Origin: Cytospora piceicola
Taxonomy: Eukaryota > Ascomycota > Sordariomycetes > Diaporthales > Cytosporaceae
Length of the DNA: 64,000 bases
Assembly (NCBI GenBank): GCA_023375675.1
Contig: JALQBC010000018.1
Location: 496,001-560,000 of the forward strand
Direction: 5' to 3'
Shown one piece after another: positions 10,577-21,572 of the stretch. A program made the translations under genes and the position numbers. A model generated the notes under the pieces. That model was not told the DNA's origin. It saw only the letters and a program-made list of their open reading frames with translations, and made no database searches. Numbering within the stretch: position 1 is the stretch's first letter; each line of letters begins with the position of its first letter.

Positions 10577-11466
10577 ATGCTTTCAAAGATCTTCCTCCTC
10601 ACTCTCGCCGCCATGCGCATGGTGTCTGCTCACGGCCGAGTTGACGTTGTGACTGGCGACGCGGGCGGCAATGGAACAGCTCTTGGAATCCAGGGAGCAG
10701 TTGTCCCGGGGACCGGGTCGAACTCCAAGGTAAGGCGTCTACATACTTCCAGCGACGTAAGGAGAGCAATAAATTGACCCAACCTTGTAAACCAGACTGA
10801 GGTCGACACCACCGTCTTCAAGCACACCAACGTGGCAACCGATGGCCTGGGCAAGACCACAGACACTGGCAAAATCGACACCAGCCTGCTGAAGCAAGCC
10901 ATGGCTCTCTCTGGCAGCACCCTCCCCCAGGTGCAGTCCAGCATCTCGGGCACCTGGCACGTCGTGACATCAGGTAGGCTCCATTCCCGGCCCCATCACC
11001 ACCAGCTCCGTAGCTCAACCTGACATCCCCCCCCCCCCAAGATGGTTTCGGTAGCCTGAAGGCTGTGCTCGACCCGAGCGGACAAGGCAAGTTCAGCGAG
11101 GGCATCCAGCTCCAGACCACCACCGACGTCCCCGGCAACAACGGCGACGAGCCGGCCGGCTTCGCCGAGGCCAAGGCCGGCAAGAACAAGTCCAACAACA
11201 ACAAGAAGTCGGCCCTCCGCCGGCTGGCCGAGAGGTCCGGGCTGGTCCAAAAGCGCGCGCACAACATCAACGCCGACTTCCCCATGGCCTTCTCGGTCCC
11301 GGCCGGGACGACCTGCACCGGCTCCATCGCGGGCCAGGACAACGTCTGCCTGGTCAAGATCGCCAACGAGAACGGCAACGGGCCCTTCGGCGGCGTCGTG
11401 GCCGTCCAGATGGCCTCCGGGGCTTCCGGCAACAGCACGGCCAAGGCGAGGTCGTTCCGCGCCTGA
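10577..11466 (+). CDS. GEgh16/Gas1-family secreted protein (appressorium-associated family)
   Basis: Three exons, 10577-10729, 10796-10973 and 11042-11466, encode 251 residues. Introns are 66 and 68 nt; the second ends in a C-run followed by AAG. An N-terminal signal peptide (MLSKIFLLTLAAMRMVSAHG) is followed by the family signature VVTGDAGGNGTALGIQGAVV, then ALSGSTLPQV, GTWHVVTSDG, and near the end FPMAFSVPAGTTCTGSI, VCLVKIANENGNGPFGG and VAVQMA. These match the Blumeria gEgh16 / Magnaporthe GAS1-MAS family, which is induced during appressorium formation and contributes to penetration. The precise biochemical function is not known. Its presence suggests a plant- or insect-associated lifestyle but does not prove it. 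A Lys/Asn/Ala-rich linker (about residues 150-185) is longer than usual. Confidence 0.9.
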
Positions 11467-12056
11467 TGGAATGGTTCGAGAGCCCCAGGAGGGATGTGGG
11501 GGGGGGGGTTTAGGAAGAGGCGAGGCATCTGATAGGATGGTGGGATAGGGTATGAACGACTGGGTCGATTCTCCTCTCACCCCTGACTGTGTCGGGGTGG
11601 GCCGCGTCCTGGAGCCCATGGGTGTCTTTCCTCGTGTGGAAGGAGAGGTACTCTATTATGAGCATGTACATAATGACTTTGCTTTTCCGTTTGTGTCCTG
11701 GGAGTAAGTTGTGTGGACGAAGGGAATGGAGATAGGGAGGAGATTACATGCCATCAGAGTCACGAATAAATTCCCTGTTACGAATGGATTTCTGGTGCTG
11801 GTTGTGCCCAAACCTTGCCTGATAGTAATCACAGCTGGAATACCTTTCCATGCGAAATGCACTACACCCCGTGCTCAAACTATGACTAGACTCGATTCCA
11901 TCTACTCATGTATATTGTTTAAGTCTAGGAACTACGCGCGGGTGGGTAATGCACCCGATCACGCAGCTATCCAAGTCATCCAGTTACCCAATAAACCAGT
12001 TACCACAGGTACAATACGGGTGAATCTTTCCTGGGTCTAATATTGTTCCCAGGGCC
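11467..12056. other. Intergenic between convergent genes
   Basis: 3' regions of the GEgh16-like gene (+) and the SRPK-like gene (-). No coding sequence is recognised. Confidence 0.5.
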
Positions 12057-13444
12057 TTATCCAAAAGTCAAACCCAGCCACGGCTGTTGCAACAAATCCA
12101 TAGTCGACAGGCGCTCCTGTGGATCGAGCTTCATAAGAGCGCGGAGGAATGACACGAAGAGCTTCCGGTTCCTTCCGTCGAGGTCATCCATATAGTCGTC
12201 CGACTCCAGACTGGGCAGGGAAAAAGAAGGGGCTTCTCGAACATAGCCAGCCTCGTCGAAATACGTCTCAACCAGTTCAGTGTTTCCCTTGTCCAGAAGC
12301 GCTTTCGGAAAGGGACCGAAGTAGTTGACGATCTCGTGGAGATGCTGCCTCAGATCGTAGTCGCCATCGGGCGGGCCCCGGCCATCAAACATGCGCACAC
12401 AGCGGAACACTTCCAGCAGTACCGCCCCGAGGTTCCACCAGTCCGTCGTGGCGTCCCAGGGTGCTCTGATGAGCACCTCGGGCGCGCGGAGCGCGACGGG
12501 CTGGATGAGCTCGGCAAGATGGTTGTCGGCCCACGAAGAAACGCCCCAGTCGCCGAGGGCCACCTGAAAGTCCAGTACGGGCTGGCCAGGCGTGAAATAG
12601 GACTTCTTGAGAGACTGCGATTGGACGGGGGAATACTTGTCCGCGAGTCTGTCCTGCACCACAGCCGGCAACTGCTTCAGATAGTGAGACTCGATGAGCG
12701 TGGTGTTCCGAAACTTGACGAAGATGTTGTCGGGCTTGATATCTTGGTTAAGGAGAGTTGTCAGTAGGGTTCTTCAAGCTTAGACTTAGAAAGGGCTGGC
12801 TGATAAGTACCTGTGTGGATGACGTTACTATCATGGGCGTAGTCGAGACCGGCGAGAAGATGAAAGGTGAACCGCCTCATGAGATCGTTAGGCACCATAG
12901 TCTTTTTGAACAGGCGCCCAAAAGTCTTCAGTGTCTCGCCCATAAGCTCCAGGACTAGGCATATATGGGTTCCATTGGGCCCAGAATGCTCAAAATCGTC
13001 GATGAGATGACAAATGTATTAGTATCCGACGTGACTCTTGTCGGCGTCGCGAAGGTGCCGCAAAACCTCTCGTTCAAAGATATCCTTGTCGGCGCCGTAG
13101 CACGCGGCGCTCAATACCTTCATAGCATAGTATTTGCGGTCTTCTGACGACGTGTCCTTTACCAGCCACACCGTGGAGTACAAGCCATACCCTAGCTTGC
13201 TTAAGACCAGATATCTTCCGTTATAGACGTCCCCAATATAAACAGGATGGAAATGGCCAGGCTTATACACGCCATAGCCTTCCTCTATATCCCCTTCGTC
13301 ATGCAAGGATGATCTCGATGAGGCTGGCACTTTAACAGCATCTTGCGGCCCTGCTTGGGGCTGTCGCTCCTCTGGCTCGCCTGCTAGCACCGGATTTGTC
13401 TGCTCGTTCGGTCCGGACATGTCGATATCAGACATGGCATTCAA
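12057..13444 (-). pseudogene. SRPK-like Ser/Thr protein kinase with an internal stop codon
   Basis: Two exons, 13444-12811 and 12742-12057, with a 68-nt intron (GTACTT..CCAAG) inside the catalytic loop. The read-through product would be about 439 residues. Signatures: EEGYGVYKPGHFHPVYIGD, the glycine loop LGYGLYSTVWLV, the VAIK lysine in YYAMKVL, the spliced catalytic loop VIHTDIKPDNIFV, LGDWG in place of DFG, and APEVLIRAPW. These define the SR-protein-kinase family, which phosphorylates RS-repeat splicing factors. The frame is interrupted by TAA at 13021-13019, immediately before YICHLIDDFEH in the N-lobe, with perfect family sequence on both sides in the same frame. It is therefore either a recently inactivated gene, a base error, or a read-through case. 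All other catalytic residues are intact. Confidence 0.8.
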
Positions 13445-14600
13445 GGTGCACTTGTGTTGTTTGATACTTCTCTTAGTGATATGAAAATTGGAACCCAGAG
13501 GCGAAGTTAGTTGGACTGTGAGTTTTCTCGTGGTCGTGGGTGACTGCTGTGTTAGCCCTAACCCTTACTGTGTATAGGCAAGGTGCTTAGGTCTATCTTC
13601 GTCCTATGCCAACTCGAATCAGGCGCGCAGGATAACATGGCGAAGAAGGGTTTGCTTGTGCCGTACTGATGGACGGGTTATATAACCTTCGTGCGAAGAA
13701 TGGTGGCCTGGAAGCCCGAGGCCAGTAAGATCAACAAGTACAGCAAAAATTCGGGGATGGAGGTTGGGGCGGGGCTTGGAATTATCCTCGAAGTTCCAGG
13801 AAGGACTTGTACCAGTAGTGGCCAGGTCAAGCCTTGCATTATTGTTAAATTTTGGGTCATACTTAGGGTTATGCGACTTGGGACAGCGGGTTATAATCAG
13901 TGGTGAGTTGGAGGTGGAATACTCTTCCATTCCATGATGCCCACCATCTGGTAGAGGCCCTCTATATACATATACCCGGCTCTCCCCTGGGATAAAGATG
14001 AGACTATCTGATCTTCTATTATATTAAGCCGGACTAACTACGACAGGGCTTGTCTCAAGTGAGTTAGTATACACATCCAAGGGCCTCCTGTAGGCCTTAG
14101 TGTTCTTTTCAGAAAAGGGCCTTTAAAACATTACTAGTCCAGAGGAAGAATTATGATATATATATATATATATAGATATTAGTATTATGAACTCCAGGGC
14201 TCCCGTCCTCATCGGGGGGGGGGGGGGGGTGCATCTTGATGCAAGTCGCCGGATATAGACGATATCCCACCGTTTATATCTGATGATTCCATTGGAAGTA
14301 AATTGTGTCGGTCAAGTACTTCACAGGAAAAGCAATTAAAAAAAATTGGTGAAATCGGGAGAGCGAGGCTTATGAAAACACAATCCAATACCTACCCTAT
14401 GGTAGCAGTAGGTCTCAGTTAAATGCTTGAGTACTCTCATACCTACCCTAGGTACCAGGTGCCATTTCCCGTCTCTTGACTGTCCTTTTCTCTGTCCATC
14501 CCACCCATCCCAGACTCATCTTCTACCGGGAAATAGTGATCTGCTGCAAGCTCCTGTGTCTCGTCTCTTCTACCAGAAAATCCGTCAAAACCAACATGCA
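13445..14600. other. Intergenic with simple repeats
   Basis: No gene is seen. Contains a TA dinucleotide tract (about 14155-14175), a G-run (about 14216-14229), and CTACCCTATGG / CTACCCTAGGTACC motifs at 14390-14460. The 13.68-13.95 kb stretch has no convincing reading frame. Confidence 0.5.
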
Positions 14601-14637
14601 TCCCGCAGATTTATCCTTTGAATCCTGGCAGTGCCGT

Positions 14638-15249
14638 CTAGAGGCTGCCCCTGGAGCCGGATCCAGACCCGCCACCAGTGTCCTGCCAATAAATCTGGAT
14701 GCCGCACGAATCATCCATTATACTATCGGCCCTCTCAGGATGAACACTGTCCCCCTCAAGCTCCGCAACAAGCCGAGACGACCTCGTGCTTTCTGTCAGT
14801 CCCGACAAGGCGATCCCGTCGTCGTCCGGCGCCGGGCTGGGCATTCCGTGCAGCCTCTCCTTTCTCCAGGGGTGCTCGGCGTCCCAGGGCTGTGGGATTT
14901 GGAGGTGACTGCCAGTCGAGGGGGCCGAGCGGCTGGTAGGGGGCGGCTGCGCCTTGCTCCTGCGGATACGAAAGCCAAAGGCGAGAAGGACACAAAATAG
15001 TATCGATACCAGGCCGACCACGCTCCCTACTACGATTCCTGCGATGACCCCGTTGGGTAGCCTTGTTGTGTAGCCTGGAACATCGGTGCCGCTGACCGAC
15101 GAAGGTGGGATGGTTGCCGTCATTCCACCTGCGAGAGTTGGTAGCATGATGGTAGTGGTAGCAGCCATTGTCAACCCATTGGTTTCATCTGCATAATAGG
15201 ACGTTGGTATGGTAAGAATTTTGTCTTCGTAGCTAGGGGTCGCCATCAT
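14638..15249 (-). CDS. Single-pass membrane protein, function unknown (possibly the last exon of a longer gene)
   Basis: A 203-residue frame from ATG at 15249: a Thr/Ser/Pro-rich outer part with TTTIMLPTLAGG, one transmembrane helix (GVIAGIVVGSVVGLVSILFCVLLAFGF, about residues 67-93), a basic stop-transfer RIRRSK, and a Pro/Ser-rich cytoplasmic tail. The same frame continues open upstream to TAG at 15430-15432. It contains several cysteines there (NCLSIDNCVCY, VGRC), which suggests that the real N-terminus is a cysteine-bearing ectodomain reached through an unplaced upstream exon. The architecture parallels its neighbour at 15636-16985. No enzyme motif is present; a wall-sensor or receptor-like role is only a guess. 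Confidence 0.5.
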   Translation of the reverse strand: MMATPSYEDKILTIPTSYYADETNGLTMAATTTIMLPTLAGGMTATIPPSSVSGTDVPGYTTRLPNGVIAGIVVGSVVGLVSILFCVLLAFGFRIRRSKAQPPPTSRSAPSTGSHLQIPQPWDAEHPWRKERLHGMPSPAPDDDGIALSGLTESTRSSRLVAELEGDSVHPERADSIMDDSCGIQIYWQDTGGGSGSGSRGSL

Positions 15250-15635
15250 GGGTTCAGGTGAGGGCGATGAAAGGCAGCGGCCGACCGTCTGGGTGGGGGC
15301 ATAACATACGCAGTTGTCGATGCTGAGACAGTTGGTGGTCGAAAAGGGGACTCGATCAGAGCAGAGAAGATATAAGACATGCAGGCTCGAGTAGCGGGCG
15401 GGTTCTCCTGGCCTTGAGATGAGAGGATCCTACCTAGCTAGGCATCCGCATAATCTGCCACAAGCCACAAGCTTCCCATTGTAGTCTTACTAAAAGTCAT
15501 GCTGGTCAGGCGTGTTCATCGGTCCGTTCAGCAGCGGCTCAGCGCCGTCAAGTTGCACCAATGTCACCAAAAACGGCCCCCTCGTTGGAGTGATTAAAAT
15601 ATATTCAGCCCCCTACATGCATACATGCACATGCG
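15250..15635. other. Gap between two membrane-protein genes
   Basis: It probably holds the missing 5' exon and promoter of the gene at 14638-15249. I could not place a convincing donor/acceptor pair. Confidence 0.4.
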
Positions 15636-16985
15636 TCAAGACTTTCTTTCATAACCGTGTCCAACGAGGTCTACTGGCGTAGCTTGCCTCGAATGCCCCA
15701 GCATCCCTTGTTCACGATCCAGCGTCCCCGGGAGTTGATAGTAAGAATTTGTAGCCGCAATCTCTTCAACGTCTGGCATCTCCGCACCTCCATGCGTGCT
15801 ATGGGCAGCAAAATTGGCCCCAACACCCGGTGGCCATACCCTGGGCTCAGTAGACACCGCAGGCGTGCTGCCATGGAGTTCCGTCACGGGCGAGAATCCA
15901 ACAGCCGCGTGCGCGACCCGGGGTGTGTTCGTAGCTTTCAATTCGTGCTCAGCTCCAGTGGGAAACTGGAACATCTCTGCTATCGCTCCTCCTGCTGTTG
16001 GTGGCTGGAACTGAGGGTTCTCGGGTGCGTAGGCAGGGCCGGAACCAACTTGCAGGCCTCGCCGTCTGTTGTCGGCTTCGCGACGGCGGATGCACAGGTA
16101 GAACAAGGCTAGCACGGCAGCTATTCCCACGGCCGCAGCGCCGATGGCTATCCCTGCGGTTGCGCCCGTCGACAGGCCCGAGCCCGAGCTGCTTCCTCCT
16201 GTATCCGAAGACCCAGAGCCCGACCCGGAGGACCCTCCCTTGCCGCTGCTGGCTGTTGCCGATGCTCCTGCGGCTGCCACATCTGTTGACTTGTACAGTA
16301 ACGCGATGTGCTCGGCCGAAATGGTGAAGACTGCATTGCCGGATACTGAAACCGCTGTCGAATCAACGTTGACCCAGGTCAAGTCAACAGCAGCGCCAGA
16401 ACCGAAACTGAAAGCGGTCGTGGAGGAGGGGCATTCGGACAGGCCGTTGACGATCATGGTTTCTTCGCCCTGTGTAATTGTTCCCTCGCACCAAGTCGAG
16501 TAAATGCCATACGTCGTCACGGTCAAGCCTCTGGGACAGCACGAGACTTAGTCATGTTGCCCTTTCACACAACGGGCAATTTAGATACGGGTAAGTACGT
16601 ACGTCGGACAGCAGTGGGCCGTCGTCTCTTCGTCATCGCCAGGCGTGCGCACCTCCTGCCATGCCGTCGACCATCCACTTGGACAGACCAGCCCGGGCGA
16701 GTATATATACGAGTTGTCCAGAGCCCCGGGGATGGGTGGGTAGCAGTCCTGCCCATTGCTGTCACAAACCCCCTGCGGATAGATGGAGACGAAGCATGGC
16801 AGTGTCCCGGAGACTGCGTCAGTCTGGCAGTTGGAGAGGTAGCTTTGCGTGCAGTAAGAGGGTGGTTCGAAGGCTGTCGTCAGGGGGTTTGGAGTGATGG
16901 TTAGCGTCGAGGTCATGGTCGAGGTCTGAGTGGCAGACACGCCCGTAGAGACGATCTCATTGAGAGACGTGACGGTGATGGCCAT
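15636..16985 (-). CDS. Single-pass membrane protein with Cys-rich ectodomain (fungal sensor-like)
   Basis: Two exons, 16985-16603 and 16530-15636, with a 72-nt intron (GTACGT..CCAG), give 425 residues. The start ATG at 16985 has a good context (AAGATGG); the open frame further up begins with GTG only. The ectodomain (about 1-245) has paired cysteines and the recurring fungal pattern ITPNPLTTAFEPP..C, CPSGWSTAW and HCCPTGLTV. A Ser/Gly-rich stalk follows, then a transmembrane helix (AGIAIGAAAVGIAAVLALFYLC) and a cytoplasmic tail beginning IRRREADNRRR. There is no obvious cleavable signal peptide at the N-terminus. This layout is common in large families of uncharacterised Sordariomycete membrane proteins; function unknown. 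It lies in tandem with another single-pass protein on the same strand. Confidence 0.75.
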
Positions 16986-18026
16986 CTTGCGTGCATGGCA
17001 CAGGGAACTAGAACTCCCAAAGCAAAGGGGCCAGCCAGATGAGAACACATGAAGTCACGGCGAGCGAGAGAAGGAGGCGGGATCGCCAGGCTGATAAGAG
17101 GGAGCCCAAACATCCTGACACAAGCAGCGGCGCAACTCGAGAGTCAAGAACCGGGCCGTCGTATAAAGTCCGCCGCCAAGGTCACGGTCTCAGGGTCTCT
17201 GGCACTCTTTTGCTTCTTTCAGAAGCAGGAACGCCCGAAGGATTGGAGGCGAGCACTTGTGAGTGGACACAACCCATGGGCTGCATGCAGGTGTGGGTGT
17301 GATCCGTCCAATGGAACAGGGGCAAGCGACCACGATTCAGATCCCATCTCGATAGACTTCTGTCGGGAGAATGTGCTGACCAAGATGAGGCTATGGGCGT
17401 ATGGCCGAGGCGAGCCGGTGGGCGAACACCCTCGTCTTCCCCCATTCAGTCTTCGAAAGCAGCCGAGGGCATGTCGGTGGTCTGATGACGGGCTTGACGG
17501 TACAAAATTGCCCACATTGAATAAGACTATGACCATTCACTGGCTTGATGTCGTGAAGTGAAACATGTGCCTATGTAACATGGACTTGTCTTATACGGAT
17601 TGCAGAGTGACACGGTCAGCATTGAAGTTATCTACTGTTTGTATGCCTAGGTACTTAAGTACTTAGTACTATCTTTAAGGTCATCATCTTATCTAAGCAG
17701 AACTCACCCAAAAGTCGCCCACGTGACTGCGCGTAGAGTGGTGGTCCGAGCGTTCCGCGTTCCCCAGTCAGAAACGTCACGACTTTTTGGTCTGGTGGAT
17801 CGATCGATCGTCTCTTTGTCGCATGCAAATTGAAGGCGACTTGCCACTTGCGCTCTTGTCTTTCCTACTAGCCAGCCTTTTGGGAGGAAACATTCAATTC
17901 TGATCGTCAATTGTCATGACATAGCTTGTCAATCATTCCTTCGCATGCTAAGCTCCTCGATCTGTTCAATCCGCCTGATCCTGCCCTGCCCTGCGAACCG
18001 TTCATTCGAGTCCCCGTTCAAGCAAG
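16986..18026. other. Divergent promoter region (membrane protein / pso2)
   Basis: The two genes are transcribed away from each other. It contains a TAGGTACTTAAGTACTTAG palindromic stretch at 17647-17665 and a CGATCGATCG repeat near 17800. No gene is supported. Confidence 0.5.
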
Positions 18027-20852
18027 ATGGCGCCCCCAAAGACGAACAAGACCCCGCGACCCGCGGCCAAAGTCCCCACTGCGAAAGTCTCTAAGCGACC
18101 GAGCCAAGCTAACAAGAGCATCTTGAACTTCTTCCAGAAGGTCGACCGACCTGAGGATTCTATGTTTGTAGCCGGAGACACTGGCTTGGCAGTGGCGGAC
18201 CCTCCTACGAAAAAGATGGATGACATATACGGAGCAGACGACTTTGATCCAGTGTTGGGGGAGAGATATAACGAGGCTCAATCGCCCAACAAAAGAAGGA
18301 AGCTGAGCGATACCGAGGGCTCAAAGGACGACATTGCGGCGCCAGCATCAAGCCCTCCAGAGCCAGAGACAAAGATTACAAAGACGACGCCGGCAAAACC
18401 AACCAAGCCTAAGAAGCTGCGCAAGAAGGGACCGTTCCTGGACGACTCAGACTCAGACTCGGAAAACGAAGCGAGAGAGAACGGGAAACCGCAGGATGGC
18501 GAAAAGCCCAGGGAAAATCCAGCGGCCAAGGACCAGGAAGTACGGGCAGCCATCACATCCACAGAGGAATACGAGAGGACGAGTCTAACCCCTGCCTCTG
18601 ATGCAGTCTCCAGGATTAGCCCCCCTTCCATAAAGAAAGAATCATCCACGACCGGCAACTACAGCGAGTTTGAGAACCTCGACGACGGATCCGACGACGA
18701 CTTGTTCGAAGGCGAAGAGCTGCGGGAAATGCGATTTATGAAAGAGCAAGCCAGGCTTGAAGCAGAAGAGGCGGGGATACAACACTGCGATGACGGGCTC
18801 GAGACGCTGATGGAGGACGATGGGATAACTGAGAGCTGTCCAATATGCAACGCCAGTTTATCTGGGGTAACGCCAAACCAAGCCATCGTCCACGTCAATT
18901 CCTGTCTAGATGGTAACCCGACACCACTGCCCACGAACGATAAACCGACGACGAAGTCACCTCCTGCAGAGCCTACCCCAACGAAATCGAGATCCACAAG
19001 CGAAGAAAAAAGAGACCTAGTATCAGCACCAGAGCTGGGCAAGCGTTTCGCTCGCGCTGCAGTAGCCCGGCCAGGACAGTTGAATCCCATATCACTAGGT
19101 GAGGAGGGACCCAGCAGCAACGGCGGTGGCTCCACCTCAGCCTTCTCGAAGCTCATGTCTGGCCACGCCGAGGACGCAGCTTGGGCCACAGCCGCCGCGA
19201 CCGAGAGCGCATCACGCGGGAAGCCGGCATATACACGCACATGCCCCTTCTATAAGATTATGCCTGGCTTCCATATCTGTGTCGACGCCTTCCGATATGG
19301 GGCAGTTGAGGGCTGCCGGGCGTACTTCCTCAGCCACTTCCACAGCGATCACTACATCGGGCTGTCGGCTAGCTGGACACATGGGCCGATATATTGCAGC
19401 AAGGTCACGGGCAGCCTGGTCAGATCGCAGCTGAAGACGGCAGAGAAGTACGTTGTCGAGCTGGAGTTTGAGGAGAAGGTGCCCGTGCCTGGCACGGAGG
19501 GGGTTTATGTGACCATGATCTCTGCGAATCATTGTCCTGGAAGTTCGCTGTTCCTGTTCGAGAAGGCTGTCTCGAACCCCAACACGCATGCCAACTCCAA
19601 GGAGAGAAGAGTACACCGCATACTGCACTGCGGCGACTTTCGAGCATGCCCGGCGCACATCGAACACCCGCAGCTGAAGCCTGAGACCATCGATACCCTA
19701 GGCAAGGTGAAACAGCAGAAGATCGACGTCTGCTATCTCGACACCACATATCTCAACCCGCGGTACTCCTTCCCGCCGCAGAACGACGTCATCCGGGCGT
19801 GTGCCGAGTTATGTCTCGCACTGGACACCAGCCTGCGCGCAGAAAACGAGACGGAATGGAACAGCGTCCTCCGCCGGCGAGAGGGCCGCGGCATCGGCAA
19901 CAACGACACCGTCAGCCGGTTCTTCGTCACGACCGACAAGAAGGAAGGAGAATCCTCCACGTCCGACAAGGACAAACCCTCCGACACGACCAACCCCAAC
20001 GCCTTCACCGCGCTGGGCCAAAAGGCCCGCGACAACCGAAACCGGCTCCTCGTGGTGTGCGGGACCTACTCGATCGGCAAGGAGCGCATCTGCAAGGCCA
20101 TCGCGCTGGCGCTCAAGACCAAGATCTTCGCGTCGCCCGCCAAGATCCGCATGTGCTCGCAGCTGGGCGACCCGGAGCTGGCGTCGCTCATGACGGGCAG
20201 CCCGCACGAGGCGCAGGTGCACATGCAGATGCTCATGGAGCTCCGGGCCGAGACGCTGGCCGAGTACCTGGACCACCACCGCCCCCACTTCGGGCGCGTC
20301 GTGGGGTTCCGGCCCAGCGGGTGGAACTACCGGCCGGCCATGGCCAACAACGGCGGGCGGGGGGGCAGCGCGGCGGCGGTGCCGGCCAACGCGCCGCCGT
20401 CGGGGGTGCCGACGGCGCAGATCCTGCACGGCCCGGCGTGGCGGACGCGGTTCGGCGTGGGGGACCTGGTGCCGCAGCAGGGCAGCTCCAGGGACGCCAT
20501 GTGCTTCGGGGCGCCGTACAGCGAGCACTCGAGCTTCCGGGAGCTGATGCTGTTCGTCATGGGCCTGCGGATCGAGAAGATCGTGCCGACGGTGAACGTG
20601 GGGTCCGAGCCCGGGAGGAGGCGGATGAAGGGGTGGACGGACCGGTGGCTGAGCGAGAGGCGGAGGGGCGGGGTCGTGAGGGTCGTCAGGGAGGCGGGCG
20701 ATGGTGGGGAGGGCAAGCTCGGGGACGACGGGGAGGCGAGGGTGGATGATGATGGGGTTGAGGAAGAGGATGGGGTGAAGAAGGGAGGGGGAAAGGGAGG
20801 TTTGGCTTTGTGGGATGGGAAGGACGGAACGGGAGGGGCGGTGTACTGGTAG
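18027..20852 (+). CDS. pso2: DNA interstrand-crosslink repair nuclease Pso2/SNM1
   Basis: A 941-residue intronless protein. A PIP-box-like SILNFFQKV lies at 31-39. A UBZ4/Rad18-type ubiquitin-binding zinc finger occupies 271-293 (C271, C274, H289, C293). The metallo-beta-lactamase fold starts near 400 with the metal site HFHSDH (437-442), followed by NHCPGS (501-506), HCGDFR (534-539) and CYLDTTYLNPRY. The C-terminal DRMBL part contains LLVVCGTYSIGKERI and APYSEHSSFREL, ending with VNVGSEPGRRRMKGW. Family members are 5'-3' exonucleases that trim DNA at unhooked interstrand crosslinks in the nucleus. The basic/acidic Ser-rich N-terminal 250 residues are likely disordered. The last 80 residues are Gly/Asp/Glu-rich and not conserved in the family. 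Confidence 0.95.
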   Translation: MAPPKTNKTPRPAAKVPTAKVSKRPSQANKSILNFFQKVDRPEDSMFVAGDTGLAVADPPTKKMDDIYGADDFDPVLGERYNEAQSPNKRRKLSDTEGSKDDIAAPASSPPEPETKITKTTPAKPTKPKKLRKKGPFLDDSDSDSENEARENGKPQDGEKPRENPAAKDQEVRAAITSTEEYERTSLTPASDAVSRISPPSIKKESSTTGNYSEFENLDDGSDDDLFEGEELREMRFMKEQARLEAEEAGIQHCDDGLETLMEDDGITESCPICNASLSGVTPNQAIVHVNSCLDGNPTPLPTNDKPTTKSPPAEPTPTKSRSTSEEKRDLVSAPELGKRFARAAVARPGQLNPISLGEEGPSSNGGGSTSAFSKLMSGHAEDAAWATAAATESASRGKPAYTRTCPFYKIMPGFHICVDAFRYGAVEGCRAYFLSHFHSDHYIGLSASWTHGPIYCSKVTGSLVRSQLKTAEKYVVELEFEEKVPVPGTEGVYVTMISANHCPGSSLFLFEKAVSNPNTHANSKERRVHRILHCGDFRACPAHIEHPQLKPETIDTLGKVKQQKIDVCYLDTTYLNPRYSFPPQNDVIRACAELCLALDTSLRAENETEWNSVLRRREGRGIGNNDTVSRFFVTTDKKEGESSTSDKDKPSDTTNPNAFTALGQKARDNRNRLLVVCGTYSIGKERICKAIALALKTKIFASPAKIRMCSQLGDPELASLMTGSPHEAQVHMQMLMELRAETLAEYLDHHRPHFGRVVGFRPSGWNYRPAMANNGGRGGSAAAVPANAPPSGVPTAQILHGPAWRTRFGVGDLVPQQGSSRDAMCFGAPYSEHSSFRELMLFVMGLRIEKIVPTVNVGSEPGRRRMKGWTDRWLSERRRGGVVRVVREAGDGGEGKLGDDGEARVDDDGVEEEDGVKKGGGKGGLALWDGKDGTGGAVYW

Positions 20853-21572
20853 TGATGGCCACTCAAATCCTGGTCTGTCCTAGCGGGACGGGTAGGAAGG
20901 AGAGGAGTGTGTCGCATATACCGGTAGGTAGTATGAGCAATTTGAATGTGAAACAGCACATGCGAACAACTTCTCAAAGAACAGCCATCTCATGAGTACC
21001 CTGAGAGATCTCTAGTGGTCCGCTCTCCTGATATCCCTCTCCATAAACGTCGCCGTCGTTCTCCCAGACAGACCGTCTATCCTTCTCTCATCTAGCAGTG
21101 CATCCTTGCACCTAGACTCGCTGCTTCATAGCGATTGATGGGCGCCAAGTGGGTCTTCGCATTGGCTGGTGTTTGTTTATTCTATCATGACATGTCACCA
21201 ATCTGGCCAACCGACGAAGTTGTGCCAATGGTCAGTCCCCCTTCCATCATACGTGATGCGATTTTCCTTCCTTCCTGCCATGCACCACCACCTCCAGCCC
21301 CCACCAAGCACGCAAGAAAAAGAAAGAAGAAAAAAAAGACCCCAAAAACAAACGCCTGGTATCTAATCTCCCAGATGATCGTCCATCAGACAGCCCCCAC
21401 CCCCTCCCCCTCCCCCTTCTCCTCCCTCGTCCAAGACTCAAGGCAGGCAGGAAGTCTTCCCGTCCTTGCTCTCCTCTGCCCCTTGAGCTTCCTCGACCGT
21501 TCAAGTGAACGGCCCACACCCCCAGAACTGGTCGTCCTAACAAGCTCACACTCCCCCATCCCCTCCAGCACC
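20853..21572. other. Intergenic between convergent pso2 and lsm2
   Basis: Shared 3' space. It carries an A-rich tract (21307-21350) and a CT-rich tract (21390-21430). No gene is seen. Confidence 0.5.

Noticed and set aside
12982..13030. A tiny intron removing the TAA of the SRPK gene (TACTAAT looks like a branch site)
   Set aside because: The candidate GTCGGA..GAG span is only about 39 nt and would delete conserved kinase residues such as ICHLIDDFE.
17049..17561. 170-codon plus-strand frame
   Set aside because: Lies in the divergent promoter between a membrane-protein gene and pso2; composition is not family-like.
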